64,000 bases of DNA from Mesorhizobium sp. M4B.F.Ca.ET.058.02.1.1 (GTDB lineage: Bacteria; Pseudomonadota; Alphaproteobacteria; Rhizobiales; Rhizobiaceae). Below, one piece after another: positions 9,432 through 18,555 of the stretch (within the stretch, counting starts at the first letter, position 1; every line of letters starts with the position of its first letter). Below the pieces are notes generated by a model. The model made no database searches and was not told the DNA's origin. It saw only the letters and a list, made by a program, of their open reading frames with translations. The stretch covers positions 5,539,001 to 5,603,000 of the forward strand of contig NZ_CP034450.1 in assembly GCF_003952505.1 (NCBI RefSeq). Reading direction: 5' to 3'. The position numbers and the translations under genes are program-made.

Positions 9432-9837
9432 GCGGGCTCCTCCTGCTTTTGCAGTGTTGCGAACCGTTCGCGGCGGGTGGCCGGCGGGGTTCCGTATGGC
9501 AAACGCCCGCTCAAGCTGGAATGTTCCGATATTGGTCAGGCGCTCATTCAGCCACGCGCGCCGGCCGGCGACGGTATTGCGGCTTTAATCTACTAAATTG
9601 GTAGGATTTAGAAAAATCAGTTTTGTAGCGTGGAGCATTTGCAGCTAAAAACGCCTGAGATCAGGGCCCGCAATGGCGGCTTCAATCCGATCCTCTCCCG
9701 GATGTGGAATTTTTTTCTCCTGCTCTTCGCGCTTGCGAAAAAGCGATTGCCTGCCATCGCGGGATGCGCGAGTGCTTTGCTTCTGGTTTTTCACGCCCGC
9801 GCGTAAAACTGCCAAATTGCTCAGGAATCTGCTCGCC
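9432..9837. other. 406-base intergenic region upstream of cysG
   Basis: No convincing gene is seen here. It is the shared upstream region of the host-attachment gene (minus) and cysG (plus). An AT-rich island at about 9585-9630 contains a near-palindrome listed separately. The cysG frame is open upstream of its ATG as far as 9673, but that extension is not CysG-like, so I treat it as leader. Confidence 0.5.
9590..9604. promoter_or_regulatory. Candidate operator upstream of the sulfite-assimilation operon
   Basis: The 15-mer CTACTAAATTGGTAG is an inverted repeat with six of seven arm pairs matching around a central A. It lies in an AT-rich island about 235 bases before the cysG start, in otherwise GC-rich DNA. 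The symmetry is direct observation; that it binds the operon's regulator, and which family that is, are inference. Confidence 0.35.
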
Positions 9838-11286
9838 ATGTCGCAGGCCAATGCCAAGCTCAACGCTTTCCCCGTCTTCATGCGGGTCGAGGGCGAAGCC
9901 GTGGCCATTGTCGGCGGCGGCGAGGCGGCACTGGCCAAGGCGCGGCTCGTCGGCCAGTCGAGCGCGGCGCTGCGCATCATAGCGCAAACCGCCGAAGCCG
10001 AGCTGCTGTCTTTCATTGCCGCGACCGGTGCTGTCCATGTCGCCGCCGCATATGAGGCTGCGCATCTCGAAGGCGCGGCCATGGTGTTCGCCGCCAGCGG
10101 CGACGAGGCGCTCGACCGCCGCGTTGCCGAGGACGCGCGCCGCTTGAGCATTCCGGTCAACGCGGTCGACCGGCCAGAGCTTTGCGATTTCTTCACGCCG
10201 GCGCTGGTCAACCGCGCGCCGGTCGCCATCGCCATCGGCACCGAAGGCGCCGGCCCGGTGTTGGCGCAGATGCTGCGCGGCCGCATCGATCGCATGCTGT
10301 CGCCGTCGCTCGGCGCGCTGGCCACGCTTGCCGCGTCCTTTCGCGGCGCCGCCGAGCGCTTGCCCAAGGGCACCGGCCGCCGCCGCTTCTGGCGCGACTT
10401 CTTCGCCGGCGCTCCGGCGCGGGCCGTGGAGGCGGGCGAACTGTCACGGGCGCATGATGCCGCTGTCGAGCTGCTTGTCTCCGACGCGCCGGCCTCGGGC
10501 CACATCGCGCTGGTCGGCGCCGGTCCGGGCGCCGAGGATCTGCTCACGCTCAGGGCGCATCGCCTGCTGCTGGAGGCCGACGTCATCGTCCATGACGCGC
10601 TGGTGCCCGACGCGATCGTCGCCATGGGCCGCCGCGACGCCGAGCGCCTGCCGGTCGGCAAGCGCAAGGGCTGCCATTCCAAGAGCCAGCAAGAGATCAA
10701 CGCGCTGCTCGTCGAGCTCGGCCGCGAGGGCAAGCGCGTCGTGCGGCTGAAGTCTGGCGACCCGCTGGTGTTCGGCCGCGCCGGCGAGGAAATGGCGGCA
10801 CTTCGCGATGCCGGCATCGCCTATGAGGTGGTTCCCGGTGTCACCGCGGCCTTCGCCGCCGCCGCCGATTTCGAACTGCCGCTGACGCTGCGCGGCGTGT
10901 CGTCGTCGCTGGTGTTCACGACGGGCCATGACCTTAAGGGCAATTCGCTGCCCGACTGGGCCAAGCTCGCCATTTCCGGCGCCACCGTCGCCGTCTATAT
11001 GGGCCGTTCGGTCGCGGCCGAAGTCGCCGGCCGGCTGATCGAGGCGGGCCTGTCGCCCGACACCGCGGTCGCCGTGGTCGAGAACGCCAGCCTCGGCAAC
11101 CGTCGCCGCTTCCACGGCACGCTGGCCGACCTGCCGTCGCTGGAGGCCCGCGCCGATCTCACCGGCCCGGTCATGACCATCATCGGCGATGCGGTCGCCG
11201 GCGCCAATTTCGAACGTTCCGAGCCGCTCGCGGCACACAGGCATGAAGATACGGCCAGCGTAGCGGCCGAAGGAGTTGAACAATGA
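9838..11286 (+). CDS. cysG: Siroheme synthase
   Basis: A 482-residue multifunctional enzyme making siroheme from uroporphyrinogen III. The N-terminal part is the precorrin-2 dehydrogenase/ferrochelatase module, with VAIVGGGEAALAKARLV near residue 25. The C-terminal part, from about 220, is the uroporphyrinogen-III C-methyltransferase, with GAGPGAEDLLTLRAHRLL, VRLKSGDPLVFGRAGEE and the YEVVPGVTAAFAAAA signature. The ATG at 9838 gives the normal length. The stop overlaps the start of the DUF2849 gene (ATGA), indicating translational coupling. The product supplies the cofactor for CysI encoded two genes downstream. Confidence 0.95.
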   Translation: MSQANAKLNAFPVFMRVEGEAVAIVGGGEAALAKARLVGQSSAALRIIAQTAEAELLSFIAATGAVHVAAAYEAAHLEGAAMVFAASGDEALDRRVAEDARRLSIPVNAVDRPELCDFFTPALVNRAPVAIAIGTEGAGPVLAQMLRGRIDRMLSPSLGALATLAASFRGAAERLPKGTGRRRFWRDFFAGAPARAVEAGELSRAHDAAVELLVSDAPASGHIALVGAGPGAEDLLTLRAHRLLLEADVIVHDALVPDAIVAMGRRDAERLPVGKRKGCHSKSQQEINALLVELGREGKRVVRLKSGDPLVFGRAGEEMAALRDAGIAYEVVPGVTAAFAAAADFELPLTLRGVSSSLVFTTGHDLKGNSLPDWAKLAISGATVAVYMGRSVAAEVAGRLIEAGLSPDTAVAVVENASLGNRRRFHGTLADLPSLEARADLTGPVMTIIGDAVAGANFERSEPLAAHRHEDTASVAAEGVEQ

Positions 11287-11588
11287 AAGTTCTGACCGCG
11301 AACAGGCTCACCGACGGCATCGCCGTCTGGTACGCCGATGGCGGCTGGGCGGAGACGGTCGGCGGTGCCGACCTCGCCCATGACAAGGCGGCGGAAGACC
11401 GGCTGGAAGCGATCGGCGCTGCCGCCTACGCCAACAACGAGGTGGTCGACGTCAACCTGATCGACGTCACGGTGGTCGACGGATTGGTCGAGCCGGTGCG
11501 GTTGCGCGAAAAGATCCGCGCCGCCGGGCCGACCATCCGCGAAGATCTCGGCAAGCAGGCGAGCCCGCAACCCGTGCGGGCGGCATAG
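11283..11588 (+). CDS. DUF2849 protein of the sulfite-reduction operon
   Basis: A 101-residue protein of unknown function, recognisable as DUF2849 by MKVLTANRLTDGIAVWY, GGWAETVGGADLA and a C-terminal LREKIRAAGPTIREDLG. The family is small and is found next to cysI in many alphaproteobacteria. It overlaps the end of cysG by four bases and precedes cysI by 43 bases. The position implies a role with siroheme insertion or sulfite reductase function, but no motif supports a specific activity. Confidence 0.85.
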   Translation: MKVLTANRLTDGIAVWYADGGWAETVGGADLAHDKAAEDRLEAIGAAAYANNEVVDVNLIDVTVVDGLVEPVRLREKIRAAGPTIREDLGKQASPQPVRAA

Positions 11589-11631
11589 ACCAAACAGGCA
11601 ATGCGGGCGGACGCGCCCTGAAAGACGAAGC

Positions 11632-13302
11632 ATGTACCGTTACGATGAGTTCGACCACGATTTCGTTCAGGCCCGCGTCGCCGAGTTCAGCGACCAGGTG
11701 CAACGCCGGCTTGCCGGTGAGATCACCGAGGACCAGTTCCGGCCGCTCCGGCTGATGAACGGCGTCTATCTGCAGCTGCATGCCTATATGCTGCGCATCG
11801 CGGTGCCCTATGGCACGCTGAACAGCAAGCAGCTGCGCATGCTCGGCCACATCGCGCGCAAATACGACAAGGGCTACGGTCATTTCACGACCCGCCAGAA
11901 CATACAGTTCAACTGGCCGGCGCTCTCCGACATTCCCGCGATCCTGGCCGATCTCGCCAGCGTCGAGATGCACGCCATCCAGACCAGCGGCAATTGCATC
12001 CGCAACGTCACCGCCGATCATTTCGCCGGTGCCGCCGCCGACGAGGTTGCCGATCCGCGCCCCTATGCCGAGATCCTGCGGCAATGGTCGTCGGTGCATC
12101 CGGAATTCTCGTTCCTGCCGCGTAAGTTCAAGATAGCGGTGACGGGTGCGGAGCGCGACCGCGCCGCCATCCAGACGCATGACATCGGCCTGCACCTGAA
12201 GAAGAACGCGGCCGGCGAGCTCGGCTTCGCGGTCTATGTCGGCGGCGGCCAGGGCCGCACGCCGATGGTGGCGCGGAAGATCCGCGACTTCCTGCCGGAA
12301 GCCGATCTTCTCTCCTACTGCACGGCGATCCTGCGCGTTTACAACCTCTACGGCCGCCGCGACAACAAGTACAAGGCGCGGATCAAGATCCTTGTCCACG
12401 AGACCGGCGTCGAGGAGATCACGCGCCAGGTCGAGGCCGAATGGCAGGAGCTGAAGGACGCCGAGCTGAAGCTGCCGGAAGCCGACATCGGTGCCATCAA
12501 CGCCTATTTCGCGCCGCCGGCGGTGGTCGAGCGGCCGGAAGGCGACGCGGCTGTGAAGCTGGCGCGGCTCGATTCCAAGAATTTCTCGGAATGGCTCGAC
12601 CAGAATGTGGTGACGCATCGCCATCCCGACTACGCGGCGGTGACGATCTCGCTGAAGGGCATCGGCGAGGTGCCGGGCGACGCCACCGACAGCCAGATGG
12701 AGGCGGTCGCCGACATCGCCGAGAAATACGCCTTCGACGAATTGCGCGTCAGCCACGAGCAGAACCTGATCCTGCCGCATGTGGCGCGCGCCGATCTGAA
12801 GGCCGTCTATGACGCGTTGGTCGACATCGGCCTGGCGACGGCCAATTCCAACCTGATCAGCGACATCATCTCATGCCCCGGCCTCGACTATTGCGCGCTG
12901 GCCACGGCCCGTTCCATTCCGGTGGCGCAGGAGATCTCGCAGCGCTTCGCTTCGCTCGAACGGCAGCGCGAGATCGGCGAGCTGAAGCTGAAGATCTCCG
13001 GCTGCATCAATGCCTGCGGCCATCATCATGTCGGCCACATCGGCATTCTCGGCGTCGAGAAGAAGGGCTCCGAGCTTTACCAGGTCACCCTCGGCGGCTC
13101 GGCCGACGAGAACACCTCCGTCGGCGAGATCATCGGCCGCGGCTTCTCGTCGGAAGAGATCACCGACGCCATCGAGCAGATCGTCGATACCTATCTCGGC
13201 CTTCGGCTCAGTCCCTCAGAACGTTTTATCGACGCCTACCGCAGAGTCGGTCCCGCGCCGTTCAAGGAGGCGCTCTATGCTGGCGAAACCAAGGCCGCTT
13301 GA
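11632..13302 (+). CDS. cysI: Sulfite reductase hemoprotein (nitrite/sulfite reductase family)
   Basis: A 556-residue cytoplasmic enzyme that reduces sulfite to sulfide with six electrons, using a coupled siroheme and [4Fe-4S] centre. The cluster ligands are visible as Cys415-x5-Cys421 (CPGLDYC) and Cys458-x3-Cys462 (SGCINACGHHH). Both ferredoxin-like half domains are present, including KGYGHFTTRQNIQFNW. No flavoprotein subunit (CysJ) gene is present in the operon, so the donor is probably ferredoxin or another carrier; this is inference. It sits between DUF2849 and cysH, and the cysH start lies inside its last 26 bases. Confidence 0.93.
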   Translation: MYRYDEFDHDFVQARVAEFSDQVQRRLAGEITEDQFRPLRLMNGVYLQLHAYMLRIAVPYGTLNSKQLRMLGHIARKYDKGYGHFTTRQNIQFNWPALSDIPAILADLASVEMHAIQTSGNCIRNVTADHFAGAAADEVADPRPYAEILRQWSSVHPEFSFLPRKFKIAVTGAERDRAAIQTHDIGLHLKKNAAGELGFAVYVGGGQGRTPMVARKIRDFLPEADLLSYCTAILRVYNLYGRRDNKYKARIKILVHETGVEEITRQVEAEWQELKDAELKLPEADIGAINAYFAPPAVVERPEGDAAVKLARLDSKNFSEWLDQNVVTHRHPDYAAVTISLKGIGEVPGDATDSQMEAVADIAEKYAFDELRVSHEQNLILPHVARADLKAVYDALVDIGLATANSNLISDIISCPGLDYCALATARSIPVAQEISQRFASLERQREIGELKLKISGCINACGHHHVGHIGILGVEKKGSELYQVTLGGSADENTSVGEIIGRGFSSEEITDAIEQIVDTYLGLRLSPSERFIDAYRRVGPAPFKEALYAGETKAA

Positions 13303-14041
13303 CCGGGTCGTTGATGTCGAGGCCGGCGTCGCCGCCGAGGCGGCGGGGCTCGACGCGCTTTATGGGCACCTCAGCCCGATCGAGGTCATAGAGCGTTCGG
13401 CGAACGAGTTGTTTCGCGGCGGTATCGCCGCCGTTTCCTCCTTCGGCGCCGATTCCGCCGTGCTGCTGCACATGATCGCCAAGGTCGACCGCGCGCTGCC
13501 GGTGATCTTCCTCGACACCGGCAAGCATTTCGAGGAAACGCTCGGCTATCGCGATGCGCTGGTCGCCGATTTCGGCTTCACCGATGTCAGGGTGATCAAG
13601 CCGGAGGAGGCCGCGCTCGAACGCGTCGATCCGACAGGCAGGCTGCACGAAACCAACACCGACGCCTGCTGCAACGTGCGCAAGGTCGAGCCGATGGCGC
13701 GCGGCGTCGAGCCGTTCCGCGCCTGGTTCACCGGGCGCAAGCGATTCCAGGCCTCGACGCGCGCGGCGCTTCCGGTCTTCGAGGCGGTCGGCTCGCGCAT
13801 CCGCATTAATCCGCTGGCGCACTGGACGACTTCGGACCAGGCCGACTACATGCGCCAGCACGCGCTGCGCGAAAATCCGCTGGTCGCCTATGGCTATCTG
13901 TCGATCGGGTGCTTCCCGTGCACGCAGCCGGTACAGCCGGGCGAGGACGCGCGCAGCGGCCGCTGGGCCGGGCACGCCAAGACAGAGTGCGGCATCCACC
14001 TTTCCGGCCTGGAGAAGTCGCTGACCGACGCATCCCTTTAG
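13277..14041 (+). CDS. cysH: Adenylyl-sulfate (APS) reductase, thioredoxin-dependent
   Basis: A 254-residue enzyme reducing activated sulfate to sulfite. The nucleotide loop is SSFGADS at 54-60. The iron-sulfur ligands Cys131-Cys132 (DACCNVRK) and Cys212-x2-Cys215 (IGCFPC) are present, as is the catalytic Cys238 in KTECGIH. The two Cys pairs mark the APS-reducing, [4Fe-4S] type rather than the cluster-free PAPS reductases of enterobacteria. The ATG at 13277 is fixed by an AAGGAGG site six bases upstream and overlaps the cysI end in another frame. The product feeds CysI. Confidence 0.94.
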   Translation: MLAKPRPLDRVVDVEAGVAAEAAGLDALYGHLSPIEVIERSANELFRGGIAAVSSFGADSAVLLHMIAKVDRALPVIFLDTGKHFEETLGYRDALVADFGFTDVRVIKPEEAALERVDPTGRLHETNTDACCNVRKVEPMARGVEPFRAWFTGRKRFQASTRAALPVFEAVGSRIRINPLAHWTTSDQADYMRQHALRENPLVAYGYLSIGCFPCTQPVQPGEDARSGRWAGHAKTECGIHLSGLEKSLTDASL

Positions 14042-14185
14042 GCTATGTTGATATTCAGGTGAGGCCGGCCCGCAATCGTCGGTTTCCAGCGTTTCCGGTG
14101 CTCACGCACCATGGGACGCTCCGCTCGGGCTCGGCCTGACCTGAAACGCGACACATCCTTGGATTTTTGGACTTGGGAATTTTTG

Positions 14186-14719
14186 ATGACTGAACCGACC
14201 AAATCGGAAACCCGCCTCTGGACCCCGAACGGTTTCCGCGAGGACGAGTGGATCCAGGCCGAGAGCGCCGAGGCGCTGGCCGGCAATGGCCGCTTCATCC
14301 TGCCGCTGCAGGCGTTCCTGGGGCTCGACCCGGAGGTGCGCAAGTCGGCCAGGGAACGCATCGGGGTGCTGCTGCAGCCCGGCGACGAGCTCGACAAGAT
14401 CGTCGGCCTGCTCGACCAGCTGTCGCTGGTGGCGTTGGCCTTCCCGGCGTTCAATGACGGCCGTTCTTTCTCCAAGGGCGAATTGCTGCGCAGCCGCCAT
14501 CATTTCGAGGGCGCCGTCCGCGCCGCCGGCCAGGTGCTGGTCGACCAGCTGCCGCATATGCTGCGGGTCGGCTTCGACGAGTTCGAAATCTCGAACCCGG
14601 TGCTTTTGAAGCGGTTGGGGGAAGGCCGCACCGGCGGGCTGGGGCTCTACTACCAGCCGACCGCCGAGGCGGAGACCAAGGGGCCGAAATATTCCTGGCG
14701 GCGCAAACGCGCGGGCTGA
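14186..14719 (+). CDS. DUF934 protein of the sulfur-assimilation operon
   Basis: A 177-residue DUF934 family protein, seen from the N-terminal [13 protein letters not shown] and the conserved middle [20 protein letters not shown] followed by [20 protein letters not shown]. The family is encoded with cysI/cysH in proteobacteria and has been suggested as an oxidoreductase accessory; its reaction is not known. The ATG at 14186 is chosen because the open frame upstream to 14111 does not look family-like. A 144-base spacer separates it from cysH, so it may also have its own promoter. Confidence 0.85.
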   Translation: MTEPTKSETRLWTPNGFREDEWIQAESAEALAGNGRFILPLQAFLGLDPEVRKSARERIGVLLQPGDELDKIVGLLDQLSLVALAFPAFNDGRSFSKGELLRSRHHFEGAVRAAGQVLVDQLPHMLRVGFDEFEISNPVLLKRLGEGRTGGLGLYYQPTAEAETKGPKYSWRRKRAG

Positions 14720-14807
14720 CCCTGCGGTAACTCGTCGACGTCTTTACAACGCGCGCAAGCAGGCCTTCTCTGACCGTACGGACGGAAATATCCGCCGGGA
14801 GGAGACC

Positions 14808-16415
14808 ATGCGCTACGACTATGTCATCGCCGGCGGCGGTTCCGCCGGCTGCACGCTTGCCGCCAGGCTTTCTGAGGATGCATCGAAGACGGTCTGCCTG
14901 ATCGAAGCGGGCGGCGAAGGCAAGGATCTCCTGATCCGCGCGCCGGCCGGCATCATCGCGCTGCTGCCGGGCAGGCCCAGGATCAACAATTGGGGGTTTG
15001 AGACGGTGCCGCAGGAAGGGCTCGGCGGCCGCAAGGGCTACCAGCCGCGCGGCAAGGCCTTGGGCGGCTCCAGCGCCATCAACGCCATGCTTTACACGCG
15101 CGGTCACCGCCGCGACTATGACGAATGGGCCGATCTCGGCTGCGACGGCTGGTCGTGGAGCGAGGTGCTGCCCTATTTCCGGCGCGCCGAAGGCAACCAG
15201 CGCGGCACTGATGCGCTGCACGGCGGCGACGGACCGCTCAGGGTGGCCGAGCAGCAGGAGCCGCGTTCGATCTCGAAAGCCTTCGTCGAGGCCTGCGGCG
15301 AGAACCAGATCCGCCGTAACGACGATTTCAACGGGCCCGAGCAGGAAGGGGCGGGGCTCTACCAGGTCACGCAATTCTGGGGCGAGCGGCGCAATGGCGA
15401 GCGCTGCTCGGCCGCGGCAGCCTATCTGCATCCGGCGATGGGCCGGCCGAACCTCACCGTCATCACCGGCGCGCAGGCGACCGGCGTGGTGCTCGACGGC
15501 AAGCGCGCGACGGGCGTGCGCTATCGTGCCGGCAAGAGCGAAGCCGTGGCGGAAGCCAGGCGCGAGGTCATCCTGTGCGGTGGCGCGTTCGGCTCGCCGC
15601 AAATGCTGCTGCTTTCCGGCATCGGTCCGGCGGCGGAGCTGGCAGTGCACGGCATTCCGATCGTCCATGAACTGCCCGGTGTCGGCAAGAACCTGCAGGA
15701 CCATCTCGATTTCATCCTGGCCTGGAAGTCGCGCGAGACCGAGCTGATGGGCATCGGCCTCCGCGGCCTGCCCGGACTGCTCAGGCACATGCTGCGCTGG
15801 CGCAAGGACGGCACCGGCATGATCGCCACGCCCTATGCGGAGGCCGGCGCCTTCCTCAAATCCGACGCGGCGGCCGAGCGGCCCGACCTGCAACTGCATT
15901 TCTGCATCGCCATCGTCGACGATCACGGCCGCAAGCTGCATATGGGCTATGGCTTCTCCTGCCATGTCTGCGTGCTGAGGCCCTATTCGCGCGGCGAGGT
16001 TGGGCTGTCCAGTCCAGACTCGCTGGCGCCGCCGCGCATCGACCCGCGCTTCCTCGAGGACGAGCGCGACGCCGAGCTTCTGCTCCGGGGTGTGCGGATG
16101 ATGCGCGGCATTCTGGAGTCGCCGGCGCTGGCCAGGTATCGCCAGAAGGAAATCTATACCGCTGGCGCTGCCAGCGACGCCGAGCTGATGGCGCATATCA
16201 GGGCCCGCGCCGACACGATCTATCACCCGGCCGGCACCTGCAAGATGGGCATCGACGAGATGGCCGTCGTCGATCCGCAGTTAAAGGTGCGCGGGTTGCA
16301 AGGGCTGCGCGTCGTCGACGCCTCGGTGATGCCGACACTCGTCGGCGGCAACACCAATGCGCCGACGATCATGATCGCCGAGAAGGCGGCGGATATGATC
16401 CGGGCGGCTGCCTGA
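14808..16415 (+). CDS. GMC-family FAD oxidoreductase (choline dehydrogenase-like)
   Basis: A 535-residue flavoenzyme of the glucose-methanol-choline family. The FAD site GGGSAG is at 9-14, GMC signature 1 appears around [18 protein letters not shown], and signature 2 around [17 protein letters not shown]. The catalytic His473 lies in HPAGTCKMG and the conserved Asn-containing GGNTNAPT is near 513-520. It resembles choline/alcohol dehydrogenases, but no betaine genes (betB, betI) are adjacent, so the alcohol oxidised is uncertain. A GGGAGGAG ribosome site precedes the ATG. The family is heavily duplicated in rhizobia, so betA is not assigned. Confidence 0.9.
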   Translation: MRYDYVIAGGGSAGCTLAARLSEDASKTVCLIEAGGEGKDLLIRAPAGIIALLPGRPRINNWGFETVPQEGLGGRKGYQPRGKALGGSSAINAMLYTRGHRRDYDEWADLGCDGWSWSEVLPYFRRAEGNQRGTDALHGGDGPLRVAEQQEPRSISKAFVEACGENQIRRNDDFNGPEQEGAGLYQVTQFWGERRNGERCSAAAAYLHPAMGRPNLTVITGAQATGVVLDGKRATGVRYRAGKSEAVAEARREVILCGGAFGSPQMLLLSGIGPAAELAVHGIPIVHELPGVGKNLQDHLDFILAWKSRETELMGIGLRGLPGLLRHMLRWRKDGTGMIATPYAEAGAFLKSDAAAERPDLQLHFCIAIVDDHGRKLHMGYGFSCHVCVLRPYSRGEVGLSSPDSLAPPRIDPRFLEDERDAELLLRGVRMMRGILESPALARYRQKEIYTAGAASDAELMAHIRARADTIYHPAGTCKMGIDEMAVVDPQLKVRGLQGLRVVDASVMPTLVGGNTNAPTIMIAEKAADMIRAAA

Positions 16416-16605
16416 CGCTGTCTTGGTCAGACCAGCCTCTCCGGTTTTGCTCCGGAAGCCTTGCCTTTGTTGCTCACCGGGCGCCACAGAATCAATCTGG
16501 TAGGACCAATCGTGCGATTTGCGCTTCCCCTCCGCCCTGCTTGCCCTTACGATAGGGCTATATTTCGCGCCTCGAAATAAATAGCCAGCTAAGGGAGGAA
16601 CCGGC

Positions 16606-17226
16606 ATGGCAGGCAAAAGGATTCTGATGCTCGTTGGCGAGTTCAGCGAGGAGTATGAGATTTTCGTCTTCGAACAGGCCATGCATGCGGTTGGCCATAC
16701 GGTGCATGTCGTGTGCCCCGACAAGAAGGCCGGCGACATCTTGAAGACCTCGCTGCACGATTTCGAAGGCCACCAGACCTACACCGAAAAGCTCGGCCAC
16801 GACTACATCCTCAACAAGACCTTCGCCGAGGTGAACCCGGCCGACTACGACGCCGTCTATGCGGCCGGCGGGCGCGGGCCGGAATACATCCGCATCGACA
16901 AGCGCGTGCAGGCGCTAGTCAGGCATTTCCACGAGACCGGCAAGCCGATTTTCACCATCTGCCACGGCGTGCAGATCCTGATCGCCGTCGACGGTGTGGT
17001 GCGCGGCCGCGAGGTCGCGGCGCTGCAATACTGCGAGCCGGAAGTGACGCTCGCCGGCGGCATCTACATCGATGTCGCGCCGACCGGCGCCCATGTCGAT
17101 GGCAATCTGGTATCGGCCAAGGGCTGGCCTGGCCTTGCAGCGTTCATGCGCGAATGCCTGAAGGTGCTCGGCACCGAGATCCGCGACGGCAAGGCGCTGA
17201 TGCGCGACGAACGCAAGGCGGCTTGA
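16606..17226 (+). CDS. DJ-1/PfpI family protein
   Basis: A 206-residue cytoplasmic protein of the class I glutamine amidotransferase-like fold. The nucleophile elbow is TICHGVQIL with Cys119-His120, and the preceding loop GGRGPEYIR is characteristic of PfpI-like members. A conserved acidic residue near the N-terminus (GEFSEEYE) could complete the site. Family members act as glyoxalase III/deglycase or chaperone-like stress proteins, and the exact activity is not readable. A GGGAGG ribosome site precedes the ATG. A perfect inverted repeat lies 24 bases past its stop. Confidence 0.85.
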   Translation: MAGKRILMLVGEFSEEYEIFVFEQAMHAVGHTVHVVCPDKKAGDILKTSLHDFEGHQTYTEKLGHDYILNKTFAEVNPADYDAVYAAGGRGPEYIRIDKRVQALVRHFHETGKPIFTICHGVQILIAVDGVVRGREVAALQYCEPEVTLAGGIYIDVAPTGAHVDGNLVSAKGWPGLAAFMRECLKVLGTEIRDGKALMRDERKAA

Positions 17227-17249
17227 AATATCGGGAAAAGCGCCGCTCG

Positions 17250-17277
17250 CAGCGGTTCCAGTCCCATGGAACCGCTG
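17250..17277. repeat. Perfect 11-bp inverted repeat after the PfpI gene
   Basis: Arms CAGCGGTTCCA (17250-17260) and TGGAACCGCTG (17267-17277) flank a six-base loop. There is no U-rich tract after it, so it is not a standard intrinsic terminator. It may stabilise the 3' end of the mRNA or be part of a dispersed intergenic palindrome. Confidence 0.6.
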
Positions 17278-17386
17278 ATCCTCTAAGCCTCTGATTTCTT
17301 GTGCAATTCCAGGCGGAAACCGGGCTGCGCAGCCTTGCTGGAATTGCTTCAGGCGCGGCGGCGCGTCCGGTCTTGCGGATGCGCAG

Positions 17387-17587
17387 CTACTGGCGGCGTT
17401 CGCCGTTGGCCGCCCTGGTTTCGATGTCATCGAGCTGGTCGAGCAGGTCGCGGAAATGCTCGGGCGTGTTCGTTTCCAGGCGGAATGACGGCAGCGTGCG
17501 CAGAAAGCGCTTCGTCGCTTCGCTGCCAAGCTGTCGTCTGATATCGGCGGCGAGTTCCGCGCGCCTTTCGCTTTTGTTGCCGCTCAT
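17387..17587 (-). CDS. Small hypothetical protein (66 residues)
   Basis: A short open frame on the minus strand between the PfpI gene and grpE. The 66-residue product is highly charged and helical (SERRAELAADIRRQLG, then HFRDLLDQLDDIETR), without a signal peptide or membrane segment. It looks more protein-like than the overlapping plus-strand frame: balanced charge, heptad-like hydrophobics and no low-complexity runs. A purine-rich GGGACG lies just before the ATG. I do not recognise a family. Confidence 0.55.
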   Translation of the reverse strand: MSGNKSERRAELAADIRRQLGSEATKRFLRTLPSFRLETNTPEHFRDLLDQLDDIETRAANGERRQ

Positions 17588-17815
17588 CGTCCCAAATCCT
17601 GTGTCGGCTTCGAAACTCCCTCAACCCGGCAATGGTTCCCTCGCCGCCGCTTTCTCGCAAGCGAAGCCGGCGATCAAGGTAAAATTTGATTTAATATCGA
17701 ACGGTCCCCTGGAGACGCAGCGAAACTGCGTTGGCTCGCTTGCCCCTTGATTTTTGGCCTTCAAACCTCGATATCGGGCGCAAATCCAAACCATTCGGAA
17801 TGACGGGAAACGGCG

Positions 17816-18451
17816 ATGAGCGACCAGGCAAAAGACGAACGCGCGCCCGAGGATATGGAGCCTACCGAGGCCACCGGCGAACGTGCGGAAGGCAGCGTCG
17901 ACGGCGACTACGAGGCGCTGGTGCGGCTGCTGAAGGAAAACGAGGAATTGAAGGACCGAGCGCTTCGCGTCGCGGCAGAGATGGAGAACCTGCGCCGTCG
18001 CACCGTGCGCGACGTGCACGACGCGCGCGCCTATGCGGTGGCCAATTTCGCGCGCGACATGCTGTCGGTGTCGGACAATCTGCGCCGCGCGCTGGACGCC
18101 ATTCCGGCCGAAGCCAAGGCGTCGGGCGATGCCGGCTTCAAGGCCCTGATCGAGGGCGTCGACCTTACCGAGCGCGCCATGCTTGCGGCGCTGGAGCGGC
18201 ATGGGGTGAAGAAGCTCGCGCCGGAAGGCGAGAAGTTCGACCCGAACTTCCACCAGGCGATGTTCGAGGTGCCCAATCCCGATGTTCCCTCAGGCACCGT
18301 CGTCCAGGTCGTCCAGCCCGGCTATTCGATCGGCGACCGCGTGCTGAGGCCAGCCATGGTCGGCGTCGCCAAGGGCGGCCCGAAGGCCGCTGTCGCCGAG
18401 GCGCCGGTCGAGCCGGGGCCGGTGAACGAGCAGGCCGAGAAGGATGCCTGA
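17816..18451 (+). CDS. grpE: Nucleotide exchange factor GrpE
   Basis: A 211-residue cochaperone that releases ADP from DnaK. It has an acidic disordered N-terminus, a long coiled coil (about 35-95, including [19 protein letters not shown]) and the C-terminal beta domain with [16 protein letters not shown] and [20 protein letters not shown], the GrpE signature. The C-terminal tail after about 190 is Ala/Pro/Glu-rich. dnaK and dnaJ are not in the window. A copy of a short repeat begins two bases after the stop. A heat-shock promoter is plausible upstream but was not clearly identified. Confidence 0.95.
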   Translation: MSDQAKDERAPEDMEPTEATGERAEGSVDGDYEALVRLLKENEELKDRALRVAAEMENLRRRTVRDVHDARAYAVANFARDMLSVSDNLRRALDAIPAEAKASGDAGFKALIEGVDLTERAMLAALERHGVKKLAPEGEKFDPNFHQAMFEVPNPDVPSGTVVQVVQPGYSIGDRVLRPAMVGVAKGGPKAAVAEAPVEPGPVNEQAEKDA

Positions 18452-18452
18452 T

Positions 18453-18549
18453 AGTGAGTAGCGAATAGGGAGCAGTGAGTAGGGGGACAGATACTAATCT
18501 GCGGCTTCGTGCTATTGCCCTACTCCCTATTCGCTATTCACTACTCGCT
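18453..18549. repeat. Inverted-repeat element between grpE and the TRIC-family gene (copy 1)
   Basis: Two 32-base arms (18453-18484 and 18518-18549) are inverted repeats of each other with 26 of 32 positions matching. Each is built of short units such as GCGAATAGGGAG and GTGAGTAGGG. A 33-base spacer separates the arms. It directly abuts the stop of grpE and ends six bases before the ATG of the next gene. A related copy follows that gene at 19194-19267. Confidence 0.75.
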
Positions 18550-18555
18550 CAGCCC

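Noticed and set aside
17301..17750. A 149-codon plus-strand frame in the PfpI-grpE spacer
   Set aside because: It overlaps the more protein-like 66-codon minus-strand frame, has no ribosome site and shows Ser/Arg-rich composition typical of shadow frames.
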